Origin: Bactericera cockerelli
Taxonomy: Eukaryota; Arthropoda; Insecta; Hemiptera; Triozidae
Direction of reading: 5' to 3'
Length of the DNA stretch: 64,000 nucleotides
Assembly (NCBI GenBank): GCA_024516035.1
Contig: CM044958.1
Location: 27,745,755-27,809,754 of the forward strand
Shown here piece by piece: positions 1 through 10,703 of this stretch. Positions within the stretch are counted from its first letter, which is position 1. Every line of letters starts with the position of its first letter. The translations under genes were made by a program, and so were the position numbers. Under the pieces are notes generated by a model. It saw only the letters and a list, made by a program, of their open reading frames with translations, searched no databases and was not told where the DNA came from.

Positions 1-121
1 GTGTATATTTTATAAATTTAAAAAAATACAAATTCCTTTAACTCATAGATAAAACACCTCCCGCATATCTGCTGTCCTCTTCATTGTTCCCAACACACTC
101 GCCGCATTTCCAACTTTTTTA

Positions 122-170
122 TTACTTCCGCTAAATTTCTAATATTAGAAATCGGAAGTATTGTGTTCGT
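122..170 (-). repeat. Fragment of a dispersed repeat (end with TTCTAATATTAGAA)
   Basis: The palindromic core TTCTAATATTAGAA is flanked by CGGAAGTA-type sequence. The reverse complement matches the right end of the repeat at 61078-61430, including the ATACTTCCG before the core. Only the terminal ~50 bp is present. Seen by direct comparison within the window; the element class is unknown. Confidence 0.6.
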
Positions 171-1185
171 TTTTGATAAAAAAAATCTTTTTGCTCCGAT
201 TTCAATTTCTAGATAGCGCCTAGTCGATAGTATAATGATATGTAGCACATCAGCTGACTTACCGACCAAGTTCCTCCTCGTATAAGCTTTCCCCTTGTCA
301 GTTCTTTATCCTTACTCTCCTCTTTAAAAATGTTTATACTTGATACTGAAACAGTGCCCAAAATCTGGAAGAACCTCTAATTGAAGTATTCTTTGACTCT
401 ATTCATTTCACCCCTAGAGGATTTCAGCAACCCCAACAACTTCCATGTATTCTCTAAGACATGTCTTGACCGGGCCCACTCTACCACTTGCATTCATTTT
501 CCGTACATCAGGAGCCCCACTTCTTCTCCTAGAATGACATTTTAATAAATTATATTGACACGGGAAATTGCAAAAGTTTGAAAAATATAATTTCCTCTTT
601 GAGAGGAAAAAGGATTTTATTTCGTCGGGATTTGCTCCGTCTCTCCCTCACTCTATCTTTTTCACGTCTTCTTTTTATTTTCTTATATACCTATATGTAT
701 ATTTCCAAAGATGTATATATTTTGCACTTTCTCGCCAACTTGCTATTCCCACTTCTAGTAATGTACATCTATTTTCTTATCATGTTATTTTGTAATCTGT
801 AATTATGTACCAGGTGGACCTACGAGAAAATAAAGAAATTCCATACTTAACAAGTAAACATAATGTGTATAGAAAGCAATACCGTAACGGATAATTTGCC
901 CGATGTAAAAACACTAAGATCTATTTGTAGCTATTGCACGATGTTTTAGATATGTGTTAGTTGGTTTTTTCACACTAAAGGCATTATATCATCAGATATA
1001 TCATCAGATAAACTATCTATCAGAAGTAGGCATACTGAAATGGTATGGGTAAATTACAAAAATGTTTTTTGTTTAAATAAAATAAAAATATTTAAGTTTA
1101 GAATAGATGAACAAGACTTGAATGTGTAACAGATGAGGTTTCTATGAAATGCATAGATATATGTATTATTCTACCTGCATATATG
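171..1185. other. AT-rich stretch without recognisable features
   Basis: Open frames here are under 80 codons. The two overlapping ones near 568-802 are rich in F, L, Y and S, as expected from pyrimidine-rich AT-rich DNA. No splice-supported exon, RNA gene or repeat pair is visible. Confidence 0.5.
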
Positions 1186-1320
1186 TAATCCAGGTAGCGT
1201 AGGGATCCATTGGTTTGAATCTCACCCAGTGCATGAATTTTTACTTTCCTTATCCTATAATAAGGAAATTATTGTATTTGTCGAAAATTTGACCTACCCA
1301 GCTTTTCACATTTCTGGACT
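1186..1320 (+). repeat. tRNA-like head plus dispersed repeat shared with 50779-50860
   Basis: A degenerate tRNA-like head (GGTAGCGTAGGGATC, then B-box-like GGTTTGAATCTC) is followed by ACTTTCCTTATCCTAT, then TCGAAAATTTGACCTACCC and TTTTCACATTTCT. The latter blocks recur in the same order at 50779-50860, without the tRNA-like head. Probably an old SINE-like or other retroelement remnant. The head is too diverged to assign to a tRNA. Confidence 0.5.
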
Positions 1321-2558
1321 AATCAGCTTGAGCTTGTGACCACATAATTAATAATAAGACTCTGAGGGTTAGGTGGTGGAAAAAGCTTTAAGAATTAATC
1401 TCGCTTGATGGTATTTGCCTTCCACTTAAGAGTGTTAGTATTAAGAACATTTAAAATTGGAGTCTACTAGAGTAGACTAGTAGACAACTATTCTAGACAT
1501 TTTCTTGAAATAATGAATTAAATAATCTTGAAATAATTTACACTCAGCAAACATCTCCACCCTTGTCAAGTTGACTATTAGTTAGGTTTATTTCCTTCAC
1601 GTTCCATTTGTGTCTGAAATCCTTGATTATTCTACTAACGCCATTCTGTGAAACCCCATTAGCACTTAGCCGTGGTGACATCATTAATTTTCCAGCATAG
1701 CATTTTTTCAAGAGAGTAAAAAAAAATAGTGGAAAGAAACTCGTTTCTTAACCTTAATGATGGCATTAATAAAATAAAACACGTCGAGATACCCGGAGAA
1801 ACAATGATAAACATGATCTAGGGGTAGGGCGGAAAATTAAACATCAAACGGCGCGGCGGACGCCTATTCCTTCAAGTGCCTCTCCCTCGGCAGTAGATTG
1901 ATTATATCGTTAGTAAGTTACCGCCTGGCCCATCAGCATCGCTCCCTCCCTTCCAGGTTCCTTCCTTTGTTTCCCATTTTCTTTGAGCCTTCCTTTCTTC
2001 TCCACTTTTTTATCCTACTGATTGATTTTCTCCGCTTGGTCTTTATCACTTTTATTTCCTTCTCTTTTTTTTTTCAGTCTTCTCTTTGTGTTAGGTACGC
2101 TATCGCATGTTTTATTTATTAGCCTGCTTTATTCTTCTTTTTTGGATCTCAAATTTTTCATTTCTTATTTCACCACACTCAAAGATCAAAATTGGCGAGC
2201 TCGTCCATATTAATGTAACCTCATTTTAGGACCTGGTAATTTTTTCCATTAACATTTTCAACAGACGCAAGTCGTTTCTAACAATAAAAAGTCGATTTAT
2301 CTTTATGTCTTAAGGAGAGCAGATGAAAATTGAAGTTTTCACCATCGTGTATTTTCTGCTGACTTCTTTTAGAATAAAGAAAATGGTAAAAAAAGTATCA
2401 GGTACTTGGATAAAGTAAAAATGTAAATACAATCCGGAATTACAATTTATTTCCTTTAACTGAATTTCACTAAAGGTGTGGAGAAGCGAAATGCTAAAAC
2501 CTTTTACCCCCTTATAGTGCTGATTTAAGGTAGTTCAGATTGGACCCCTAATAATAAG
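1321..2558. other. Unannotated; pyrimidine-rich 1940-2170
   Basis: No gene recognised. A C/T-rich tract between about 1940 and 2170 produces small overlapping hydrophobic frames (L, F, S rich) that are composition artefacts. No repeat partner was seen elsewhere in the window. Confidence 0.45.
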
Positions 2559-2605
2559 TTATGTTAGGGAATATACTACCTTCGGAAGTATATTCCCTAA
2601 CATAA
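2559..2605. repeat. Perfect 19-bp hairpin abutting a tRNA-like SINE head
   Basis: The left arm 2559-2577 begins TTATGTTAGGG and the right arm 2587-2605 is its exact reverse complement. The loop is the 9 bases ACCTTCGGA, and the CC/GG bases inside it could pair further. The right arm runs straight into the tRNA-like sequence beginning CTTAGTAGC. The other three copies of this SINE do not show the hairpin. Confidence 0.8.
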
Positions 2606-2762
2606 CCTTAGTAGCTTTATCGATAAAGCGGCGGACTTGTAACCTGGAGGTTGGTGGTTTAAGTCCCAAGTTCAGCAAAGATTTAGTAAAGCGAGTTTGA
2701 ATAGTTGTGACATCACGAAAGTGATTAACACAAATATGATAACTTTTTTTTATTCCCAACAT
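2606..2762 (+). mobile_element. SINE family B, tRNA-Thr-like head
   Basis: The head is tRNA-like: GTAGCTTTATCGATAAAGC as an A-box/D-arm region, an anticodon-arm-like ACTTGTAACC (anticodon UGT would fit Thr), and GGTGGTTTAAGTCCC as B box. The body continues with GCAAAGATTTAGTAAAGCGA and a GTGACATCACGAAAGTGAT-like stretch. Other copies lie at 5225-5347 (minus), 21905-22030 (plus) and 24836-24945 (plus). The acceptor stem does not pair, so this is a SINE and not a tRNA gene. SINE heads of this kind carry an internal RNA polymerase III promoter (established knowledge). Confidence 0.7.
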
Positions 2763-3138
2763 AATTTTGATATTAAATGAGAACTACTTTGGTGTTCAGA
2801 TAAATAAAAGAACATAATTATGTAGGTATGTATGTTTGTTGTGGTTATTTATACGTATTGAAATATGTACCTGGTTCCATAAATAACAGACCGCACGTTT
2901 ACAGATTACAGATATAAGGTACATCTCATGTCATTCTTTCCTCTCTTATTTGGGATTTTCTGAATTAAGAAGACTCTTTTTCCCATCTTTTCTATTTTTG
3001 GCTTGAGTCTCAGTATAGTGTTTCCATACTAACTTATTAGTCAGTTCGTGAGAAATGTGACAGTAATGTTCAGTCAGTCCTCTTAGCGCACGGTTATAGG
3101 GAGTAGACTTTAAAGCCCCTGATTTTGTTCTATTCAAT
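2763..3138. other. Unannotated spacer
   Basis: AT-rich spacer between a SINE and a foldback element. The 68-codon minus-strand frame at 2946-3152 runs into the foldback arm and resembles no known protein. Confidence 0.4.
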
Positions 3139-3558
3139 CCCCCAAAAAACACTTCGTGTAAAAATAGTCGTCAAGTGTTGGAATAGTTAAAAAGAACTGA
3201 TATCAAAAACGTCAATTTTCTATGTTTCAAGGAATTATTTTCACGTAATTAGTCACACAACAAAATAATACTCTTGAAAGAACCATGTTGTATAGTTACA
3301 GAACCACGTCCTTGACTACTGCATACTGTTTTGTTCTGAAATTGATGTGTAGTAATCTGCTAACAAAACAGTGTGCAGTAGTCAAGGACGTGGTTCTGTA
3401 ACTATACAACATGGTTCTTTTAAGAGTATTATTTTGTTGTGTGACTAATTACGTGAAAATAATTCCTTGAAACATAGAAAATTGACGTTTTTGATATCAG
3501 TTCTTTTTAACTATTCCAACACTTGACGACTATTTTTACACGAAGTGTTTTTTGGGGG
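3139..3558. mobile_element. Foldback element, 197-bp arms, termini CCCCCAAAAA
   Basis: The left arm 3139-3335 and right arm 3362-3558 are near-perfect inverted complements around a 26-bp spacer. The ends read CCCCCAAAAAACACTTCGTG and its complement, related to the ends of the foldbacks at 38541-39077 and 54039-54575 (CCCCCC AAAAACACCACTTCG). There is no coding capacity. It has the structure of a non-autonomous foldback/MITE DNA element. A transcript would fold into a long hairpin RNA. The target duplication is not clear; the flanks are CAAT and ATAT. Confidence 0.85.
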
Positions 3559-4136
3559 ATATCACTACTTTTTGATTTAATTGATTTTCCTAAATCAGTG
3601 ATGCAAAAAGGGCGTAAATCGACTTACACCTTTTTTCCATCAAGCCCCTCAAACAAAAAAGAAACTTTAGAAAGATGCCGAGAGAAAATTTTATAGTACT
3701 TTCTGAAGAGAGGAGAAATCTTGAGATAACAAGTGTGATCCTTTCAGTGACACTAGATAGCGCTCAGCAATTTTGTTGATCTTTTCAAATTTTGAAGCCC
3801 ACTGCTAGATTCACTACGAGAAAAGTACGCCGTTTCAGTATTGTTGGCAATAATTAGAGATGGGTGATACCGAGTATTTCATAGAACCGGTACTTCAGTA
3901 ATCGATTACATAAAAGTACCGAGTATTTACCCAGGTTCTTTTGTACTTGGTTTTTGAGATTCTGCGAGCGGATGTAAATGGAATAGTGGATTCGAGTAAT
4001 TACTCAAGAACCAAGTACAAAAGCACCGTTTCTTTCATCATTCAGTACACGAACTAAATCTCACAAAATTGCATTCTGAACTTGTACAGGAGATAAATCT
4101 CGGTTCACAAAATTTGTCAGGTGTTCTGGTTTTAAA
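3559..4136. repeat. Spacer with a 24-25-bp inverted repeat (3934-3958 / 4003-4026)
   Basis: GTTCTTTTGTACTTGG with a following TTTTTGAG pairs with CTCAAGAACCAAGTAC at 4003 onward, with two mismatches and a 44-bp spacer. Nearby ACCGAGTATTT is present twice (about 3871 and 3920). It may be a decayed MITE. Otherwise nothing recognised. Confidence 0.55.
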
Positions 4137-5070
4137 TCTATATATATATAAATGCGAAAGTTAACACTCACTCACGTGACAGTCACTCACTCATTCATCT
4201 CGATTTCTCAGCACTGGTAAGTCCTAGGAAGCTGAAATTAGGCATGTAGGTCACTTTTAGGTCTTTAATGCACAATAAGAAAGGATTTTGAAATATTCCC
4301 ACTGGGGCGCCCGCCACGGGGGAAAAAGGGCGCATTTGCATGAAAAATTGCGCTCTTTCATCTTTTTACCTTTTCATCACTGTTTCTCCATACCGGTTTT
4401 CTGGTGGCTGAAAATTAATATATAGCTTCTTTCTATATTAAAGATGTCCAATAAGAAAGGATTTCATAAAATTCTAACTAGGGTGCCAGCCCCGCTCAAA
4501 AGGGCGAGTCCTGAAAATTGGAAGGGCGCCACAATTTCTTTTACGTTTTTAGACTTAAATGACATTTTTTCTCGAAATTTGTCGCACCGACCTTTCAATT
4601 CAAAGCCAGAAAGTTTTAGGCAAGGGTTTAAGCTTTCAATTGACATATCGATCGCGAATTTCTGATGAGCCGTTCTTGAGCTACGCCAGGTAAGGTAAAA
4701 AAAATGGATGGGTAACACGTAAAATATTGTGACCTAATTGACATTTTTTTTTTTTTTTTTTTTGAAATTTGAAGTGACGACATATCAACTCAAAGTGAGA
4801 AAGTTTTAGGCAAGAGTCTGAGCTTTCCTTTGACATATCGATCGCAAAATTCTGATGAGCCCTTCTTGAGCTATGCCGGGTAAGGACAATAAATGGATTG
4901 TGACACACTTTTTTTCTCATATTTTTACTTTTCTGTGCGGTGTGGTGTGAATGTGGTATGTGTGTGTTGTGTGTGTGTGTGATTTGTGTGTGGTGTGTGT
5001 GTTGTGTGTGGTGGTGTGGTGTGTTTTGTGTGTGTGATGGGCTGGCGAAGCGGCGGGTGTAAACCGCTAG
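4137..5070 (+). mobile_element. Non-autonomous Helitron
   Basis: Starts with TC after an A (AAA|TCTATATATATATAAATG) and ends with CTAG before a T (CCGCTAG|T), the A/T insertion site expected of Helitrons. A hairpin AGCGG/CCGCT (5049-5053 / 5064-5068) lies just before the terminal CTAG. There is no Rep or helicase coding sequence, so it is non-autonomous. The interior has a duplicated module of about 170 bp (roughly 4555-4720 and 4738-4905), each copy ending GATGAGCC..TTCTTGAGCTA. A GT-rich tract sits near the 3' end. Relatives: a truncated copy at 58366-58985 (minus) and a shorter one at 26252-26492. Confidence 0.75.
4936..5038 (+). repeat. GT-rich microsatellite inside the Helitron 3' region
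   Basis: Imperfect (TG)n with GGTG and TTGTG interruptions. The complementary CA-rich tract lies at the same relative place in the inverted Helitron copy at 58366, so the tract was probably already in the ancestral element. Confidence 0.85.
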
Positions 5071-5224
5071 TGTTTCAATAAATTAGAAGTTCCATTTCCT
5101 AGTTTAAAAACTGAGTTACATAATCTACACTTCCCTAAACCGTCCGATTGATTGAAACTGTGTTTCTTACTATGGCTTTAAGAAATGATGACCCATATAT
5201 TTACCTAACTTCAAGTTCCTAAAC

Positions 5225-5347
5225 ATTAAAGTTAAGTCACAACTACTCAAAGTCGCTTTACTAAATCTACGCTGAAACCGGGACTTGAACCACCGACCTC
5301 TAGGTTACAAGTCCACTGCTTTATCGATCAAGCTACTGAGGTCGGTA
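5225..5347 (-). mobile_element. SINE family B copy (minus strand)
   Basis: The tRNA-like head reads on the minus strand across about 5276-5343: B-box complement GGGACTTGAACCACCGACC, anticodon-arm region GGTTACAAGTCC, D-arm GCTTTATCGATCAAGC. The body complement (CTCAAAGTCGCTTTACTAA) matches the copy at 2606-2762. The acceptor arm is not tRNA-like. Confidence 0.7.
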
Positions 5348-5489
5348 AGTTGCTAAACATGGTGTCATTTCAGCATAATCAGTATAAAAAGAAAAAGTAA
5401 GAAATTGTTCTAGATATACATTTTTATTATTATTATGTGACCTGGTTGCAGGGTATCCAATGAAACCCTTACAATTAACACTGTGACCA
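5348..5489. other. Short spacer with sequence shared with 38134-38200
   Basis: The tract CAGCATAATCAGTATAAA followed by A/G-rich sequence and GTTCTAGATATAC resembles CAGTATAATCAGTATAAAC...GTACTAGATGTAC in the extra segment of the left composite repeat. No other feature. Confidence 0.4.
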
Positions 5490-5497
5490 AATTAGAT

Positions 5498-6153
5498 GGC
5501 TACGTATGAGTTCGGTGCGGAAAATAAAAAAATGTATGAGTTCGGTGCCGCCTAAAAAAGGTCATGTATGAATTCGGTGCCGCCTAAAAAAGGTCATGTA
5601 TGAATTCGGTGCCCTGGTACTTGCCCTGATGATCAGGTAATTATAGTATTTTTTTCCTTATAGGCATGGCCTTCAATTAATAAACCGAGGCATGGCCTTC
5701 ATTGTGTTTTACCTAACCCTACTATAAACCCAAGGCATGGCCTTTATTGTATTTTACCTAACCCTACTATAAACCCAAGGCATGGCCTTCATTGTATTTT
5801 ACCTAACCCTACTATAAACCCAAGGCATGGCCTTTATTGTATTTTACCTAACCCTACTATAAACCCAAGGCATGGCCTTCATTGTATTTTACCTAACCCT
5901 ACTATTAACCCTAGGCATGGCCTTCAAGGAGGAAATGGACAGCCTTGCTGAATGTAACTGTCTACAACATAATCTACTAACTTAATAACAGCAGGATGAC
6001 TGTTAACAAGCAACAGAGTACATTATAAAAAAACAATCAATTTATAAGTCATTAGGACCGCACCGAACTCATACATCACCTTTTTTCGGCGGCACCGAAT
6101 TCATACATGCGAAAAAGGTGCGGGTAATCTTCGCACCGAACTCACCTATTGCC
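5498..6153 (+). mobile_element. hAT-type MITE carrying a minisatellite (copy 1)
   Basis: Exact 8-bp target duplications AATTAGAT (5490-5497 and 6154-6161) flank it. The ends are inverted and imperfect: GGCTACGTATGAGTTCGG at the left, and the complement of GGCAATAGGTGAGTTCGG at the right. Several further copies of GAGTTCGGTGC/GAATTCGGTGC lie in inverted orientation near both ends. The centre is a 45-bp tandem repeat. No coding capacity. An inverted copy with its own 8-bp duplication is at 48842-49809. An 8-bp duplication with short inverted ends points to the hAT superfamily (inference). Confidence 0.85.
5688..5912 (+). repeat. 45-bp minisatellite, five units
   Basis: Units begin AGGCATGGCC at 5688, 5733, 5778, 5823 and 5868, with partial units at 5662 and 5913. 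Each contains TTTTACCTAACCCTACTAT. The units are almost identical, so the array is recently homogenised. The same motif occurs in the composite repeats near 37625-37845 and 55130-55235. Confidence 0.9.
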
Positions 6154-6181
6154 AATTAGATCTATTGTGACCAGTTGATTC

Positions 6182-6415
6182 TATTTGGTTTTAACGTCCT
6201 GACTGAGATAGTCAGGACGGGGGTTTTACCCTTCATTCGCTGGGAATCGTACCAGCTACCCATATTAACCTCACCCAGCCTGGGTAAGGCCGGAAATGCC
6301 AGCCTCACGTGTTTGAATGAAACAGAATTTTTGTCGAAAAGTCTGCCCCAACCGAGAGTTGAACTCGCGAACTCTGGACTACGGGTAGTAGTCACAACCA
6401 TTAAGCCACGGAGGC
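6182..6415 (-). mobile_element. SINE family C with tRNA-like head
   Basis: On the minus strand the head is GCCTCCGTGGCTTAATGG (A-box-like), then CGAGTTCAACTCTCGG (B box), then a body whose plus-strand reading includes GGGGGTTTTACCC, CATTCGCTGGGAATCGTACC and CCTCACCCAGCCTGGGTAAG. The 3' region contains CGTCCTGACT...AGTCAGGACG, a hairpin. The body is shared with the 5S-headed SINE at 56248-56509. The two small frames over it are artefacts. Confidence 0.75.
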
Positions 6416-6654
6416 TGGCTAGATATACGATTAATAATTATTAATAATAGGCAAACATGTATCCATGAAACATACCCTGAAAATTTCAGCTCGATTGGAC
6501 AAAATATGCAACTTATATCACGTTACATACATGTAGACCGATAGTTAGATTGTGACATATCAATGTTGATCAAGTTAAACTGTTAAACCATACTCACTTC
6601 ATTCGAAACGGTCGTAGGAGGTTGACCCAAACTAGTAACTACTGTTTTTTTTTC

Positions 6655-6785
6655 TCACGAGATATAACAGAAAACCGGCCATCCAAAGTACAGAGTAAAA
6701 AATTCTACCTAGCCGGGATTCGAACCCAGGTCACCTTGCAAACTTTGTGTTTTGCCTACACCAGTCGACGACCACAGAGACTGCT
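6655..6785 (-). mobile_element. SINE family A fragment (tRNA-like head)
   Basis: The plus strand reads CATCCAAAGTACAGAGTA, then GCCGGGATTCGAACCCAGG (B-box complement), then TCACC. The order and wording match the head-proximal part of the full SINE at 49242-49550. The 3' part of the family is missing. Confidence 0.6.
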
Positions 6786-9280
6786 CAATACGTAATATTT
6801 TATTATATTTATCATTTGATCTACATTAATCAATATTTTTGCCTCTTACTGGCCAATATTTTATACACTTCTCATAATATAGACCTAGTTTACCTCTTGA
6901 TGTAGAAATCTTTGAATGAAGTTATAAAACGTTATTATTTCTCCTATCATTAATTGGTCTGTTGGCAGCTTGGATGAGGCAAAGACGGTTAAATCACACC
7001 CTTATTTTAAGTTCTATGTGAGGCGAAGTTTTTTTTGTTACTCTCATAATTAATATAAAATCAGTTTTCTCTTTTTATGTCTCACACTGTCGCTGATTTT
7101 TCTAAAAATTTATTTACATCGTAGTATAATTTTCCGTAATTAGACCTTTAGTAAAAACCTTCAGTCATCCACGTGGGATAATTAGGCGTGGCTCCAGGGT
7201 TCATTATAGATATTCCTTTAGAGAGCTTTAAATACTTTTGTACTTGTTTCAACCATCTGAAATTAAGTGATCTCATTCCCTTTGACTAGACCTTTCTAAA
7301 AACACCAAAAATACATCTCTAGGATAACAATGGACGGCTCTGGGCTCCATAATAAGTATTCCTTTCAAAGGCTATAACTCAAGTTTGGTCCAGTGTAATA
7401 CTTTGGTTATATTTTTATATTTTTTCCTATGATAAGTCCTTTCAAAAAATACCACAATCGCAGCTCCAAGATAACCAGGGGCGGCTCTGTGCAACTTTCC
7501 GGTTTTATTTTAGAAGGCTATATCTCTTATCCTATAAAAAATAAATACTTGAAACTATAAAAGGTATGCAGAAATAAAAATTCCCTATCCAAAAACGTAG
7601 CTCACGTCTTTCCACGATAAGCACACGTTGCTGTACCCTTGACAGAAAATTGGTCTGAAAAAAAAACCCGTATGAATAATTTCATGAAATTCAAGATTTT
7701 ACGCGTGGCCAGAAAACGACTTTAACTGTACGTAGGAACCTCGCGCTTTCGTGAAACACAATTTATTTTTGCGTCTCATTACGAATTTGAAATAAAAATT
7801 GATAAAAGTTAGCGGGAAGTGGGCGAAAACAATAAAACAAAATACATATAAACTCTGTTTCGTGTTAATATAGGCCGGTTGGCTGGCGCTACTTGACGAG
7901 CGCTCGCCTACCGGCGAGCTTGATCAGCTCATCGACCTGAATAAAAGTTCAAACTGCGTCCCCACAGAGTAGACTTGGCTTTTGTTTTTCAATTTTACGC
8001 TTTTGTTTGTGAGCATCTCTTGAACAAAGGCGTTCAGGAAGAAAAACAAACAAAAATCTTTCAGGCACTTCTGTTTTACATATTTTAGGGAAAACGTTTT
8101 ATCGAATTTATTGAAATCGTGGTGAATAAAATAGATTGCTCTGAATTTAAATTTATGAAAATAAAGAAAACAAAAGGATAAGATAGAGCTTGGAATAACT
8201 CAGAGAGGTTTAAAAGTTAAGTACAGAAAGAATTACCATAATGACAATCTTATACAAAAGATAGCAAAGTTTTGAAATGTCGTATTATGGTAGGTTCATG
8301 AAAGCCATGAAAGGAAAGGTGTACTTCATAGCTGTTCTTTATCTATTAACTTAACATTGATTGAAGGAAACACTACACTAGATAGGATATAGAACCGATA
8401 TTCTATCTTTCTTGTGCAGAAGATCAACCAACATTATAATATATTTTGGACAAAAATAAAAGATACTTCTTATTTAAAAGTACTTTAAACCTCAAAGGTT
8501 TTTTTTACAAATACTTATTTATTCCTTGAGAAGAGTGGTGGTACTGTTTGTTTCTAAAGAGTTTTTGGTGTCTTATTTACAGAGGTATATTTACATTTTC
8601 CGCTATTTACAGAGATAATCCCGCCTCCCACAAGGATGTGGTAAAAAAGTGCAAAAATAAGGTCTACGACTTGTTAATACAGATTTTTTTGTAGGATCTA
8701 GAATGTAAAAAAAACGATATTTTCCTATACAAAACAAACTTGAAGAAAATCGGTTAATCGGTTAAGTGGCCACAGGAAACATTGGGGCTTTTTAATATCA
8801 GTGCTTTTCCATCAAACCATTTCTTGAGGAAAACCACAACACAAGGTGTATTTTTGCGATTACAAAATACAGAATAAAAATTCAATTTGTCGAGAACCAA
8901 ATATTTAGGTTGTGCTTTCAGAAGAAGATATATACGAGGGAAGAGAAAGAAAACATTTAGTTTACTGCCAAAAGTGAAACCTTTTTGATGAAACAGAAGG
9001 CATTATTATTCTTATCTTTTGATATCATGATGAGGAAAAATCCATAGAACAAATGACATGGTTTTAAAACACGGGCTTGCTAAAAGTTTATTTGATAAAT
9101 ATTTGATACATTCGGTAAGCTACCCACATTAGTAAGAAACTAAAGGACATCCTATCAGATAAAGTCAAATTCTAAGGGTGAAAAGATGACATGTGACAGC
9201 TAAATCATAAATCTATCCTCCCCCCCTCATGACTATTGGATGTGACAGTTTTACAGAAGAGAGACAGAGCCTACATTATT
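6786..9280. other. Unannotated AT-rich region
   Basis: No gene seen. Weak internal repetition at 7185-7500: phrases such as GGATAACAATGGACGGCTCT and GATAACCAGGGGCGGCTCT recur, suggesting an old repeat. Around 8724-8775, CTTGAAGAAAATCGGTTAA relates to the dispersed repeat at 61078-61430 (minus orientation). A GC-rich, palindrome-rich patch lies at 7872-7930. Confidence 0.45.
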
Positions 9281-9297
9281 CATGTCTCCCCCCTCTC

Positions 9298-9352
<55 letters not shown>
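9281..9352 (+). repeat. (CT)n microsatellite
   Basis: Nearly pure CT dinucleotide repeat from about 9290 to 9352 with one TA interruption near 9303. Confidence 0.95.
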
Positions 9353-9355
<3 letters not shown>

Positions 9356-10642
9356 GTCTTGGGTGTTGTCTTTCCATTTGAAAACGATTAATAGGAAAAT
9401 GGAATAGAAAGATCTCGAACAAGAAGATAGAGATAAATTCTAGAAAGAGAAATAAAAAGGAAAACGATGTGAAATGATGCTATTTTTCATTTTAAGTGGA
9501 GCATGAAGAATTACTCGTGGAAAAGAAATAAAGAAGAAGAAGAAGAAAAGCAAAGTGAGAGGGCATATAATTAATGAACGTTTGTCACCTCTTGTGAAAG
9601 CTATGCAGGCGTTCTTACGGACCTTTCAGAATGATAAACACTGGAGGAGACACTAGCTAGAGTTACCTACTATTATCAATATGACCATTATTTTAATAAA
9701 TAATACTATTTAAAAAAATATCATATCATCAGTGCTTGAAGAAAACTAGTCATACTTTTAAAACTAGCTATACATTTTATATTTTATGTTATTTTACAAT
9801 CTCTCTTTATGAATGTCTCTTTACATCAATGATTTATCCTAATAATGGTTTTTTTTCCTTTTTTGACTTTTGCCTCATTTTAATACTATAGTTATTCTTC
9901 ACGGGTTCAGTACTTGTATCATCCCACTTCATATTGAAAATGGAAATCTCGGGTGAAAATATCTTTCATGCTTGCTAGGAACGAGTTGTCTTTTTTGGAA
10001 CATGCACTCCGCAAAATTCTTCTATTTTAAATACCTTTACGAGGTTCAGAACTTAAGAGCTCAGGAAACACAAAGGAATAATTGTGAAATTCCAGTCAGC
10101 CGTTAACATAGCACATCGTCTAGCTACCTCCGAGTTACGCAGAAGCGGAGTTCCTCTCAAGAACCTGGAATATCAAAGGTAGCTTCCAGTATTCCTCTAG
10201 TTGCTTTGTCAGGTTATCACAAGCACTCAAAGCAACCTTCGTACTTGGGACTCGAATTAATCAAGCATTCATCTCAAGATTCTGAGTCGATCACTGTCTT
10301 AACGATCAGCTGCCGAGATCTGCTTCCGCTTTATCATGTTGTAATGGTTACTATTCGCAACATATACATAAAGTCGAGGAGTCTATCTCTGTTATACGTA
10401 GTCGCTTGGGTAACATTGTTCCGTAGTGGAAACCACAGCCCTGGTCATACCACCGGTGTGGTGGTGTATTTTGTGTCCCTACAGCATGGCAGGCAGCCCC
10501 CAGTAGATTCCCCGAGTTTTTGTTTTCCAGCTTTGAATCCACAAACTCAGGACGAAAAGTTTCATGGATGAAATATTTAAATTGTCACTTTTAGTTGCTC
10601 GACACAAAACTTTTCACATTTGTTCTGTTTCCGTTTTAGTAA
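9353..10642. other. Unannotated stretch with one 121-codon open frame
   Basis: The longest frame (10206-10571, plus) begins at a TTG, lacks an ATG, resembles nothing known to me and overlaps an antisense frame. A short inverted repeat ACCACCGGTGTGGTGGT lies near 10460. No repeat partner was seen. Confidence 0.4.
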
Positions 10643-10652
10643 TAGAAAGAGA

Positions 10653-10702
<50 letters not shown>
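10643..10702 (+). repeat. (GA)n microsatellite
   Basis: AGAAAGAGAGGAAGAGAG leads into pure GA repeats to about 10701. Confidence 0.95.

Positions 10703-10703
<1 letters not shown>

Noticed and set aside
5688..5912. Interstitial telomere array
   Set aside because: CCTAACCCTA occurs once per 45-bp unit, not as a contiguous short telomeric repeat.
5662..5930. CRISPR-like regular repeats
   Set aside because: Units are contiguous 45-bp tandem repeats with no distinct spacers, within a eukaryotic MITE.
10206..10571. 121-codon open frame
   Set aside because: Starts at TTG, no ATG, no domain, antisense frame across it.
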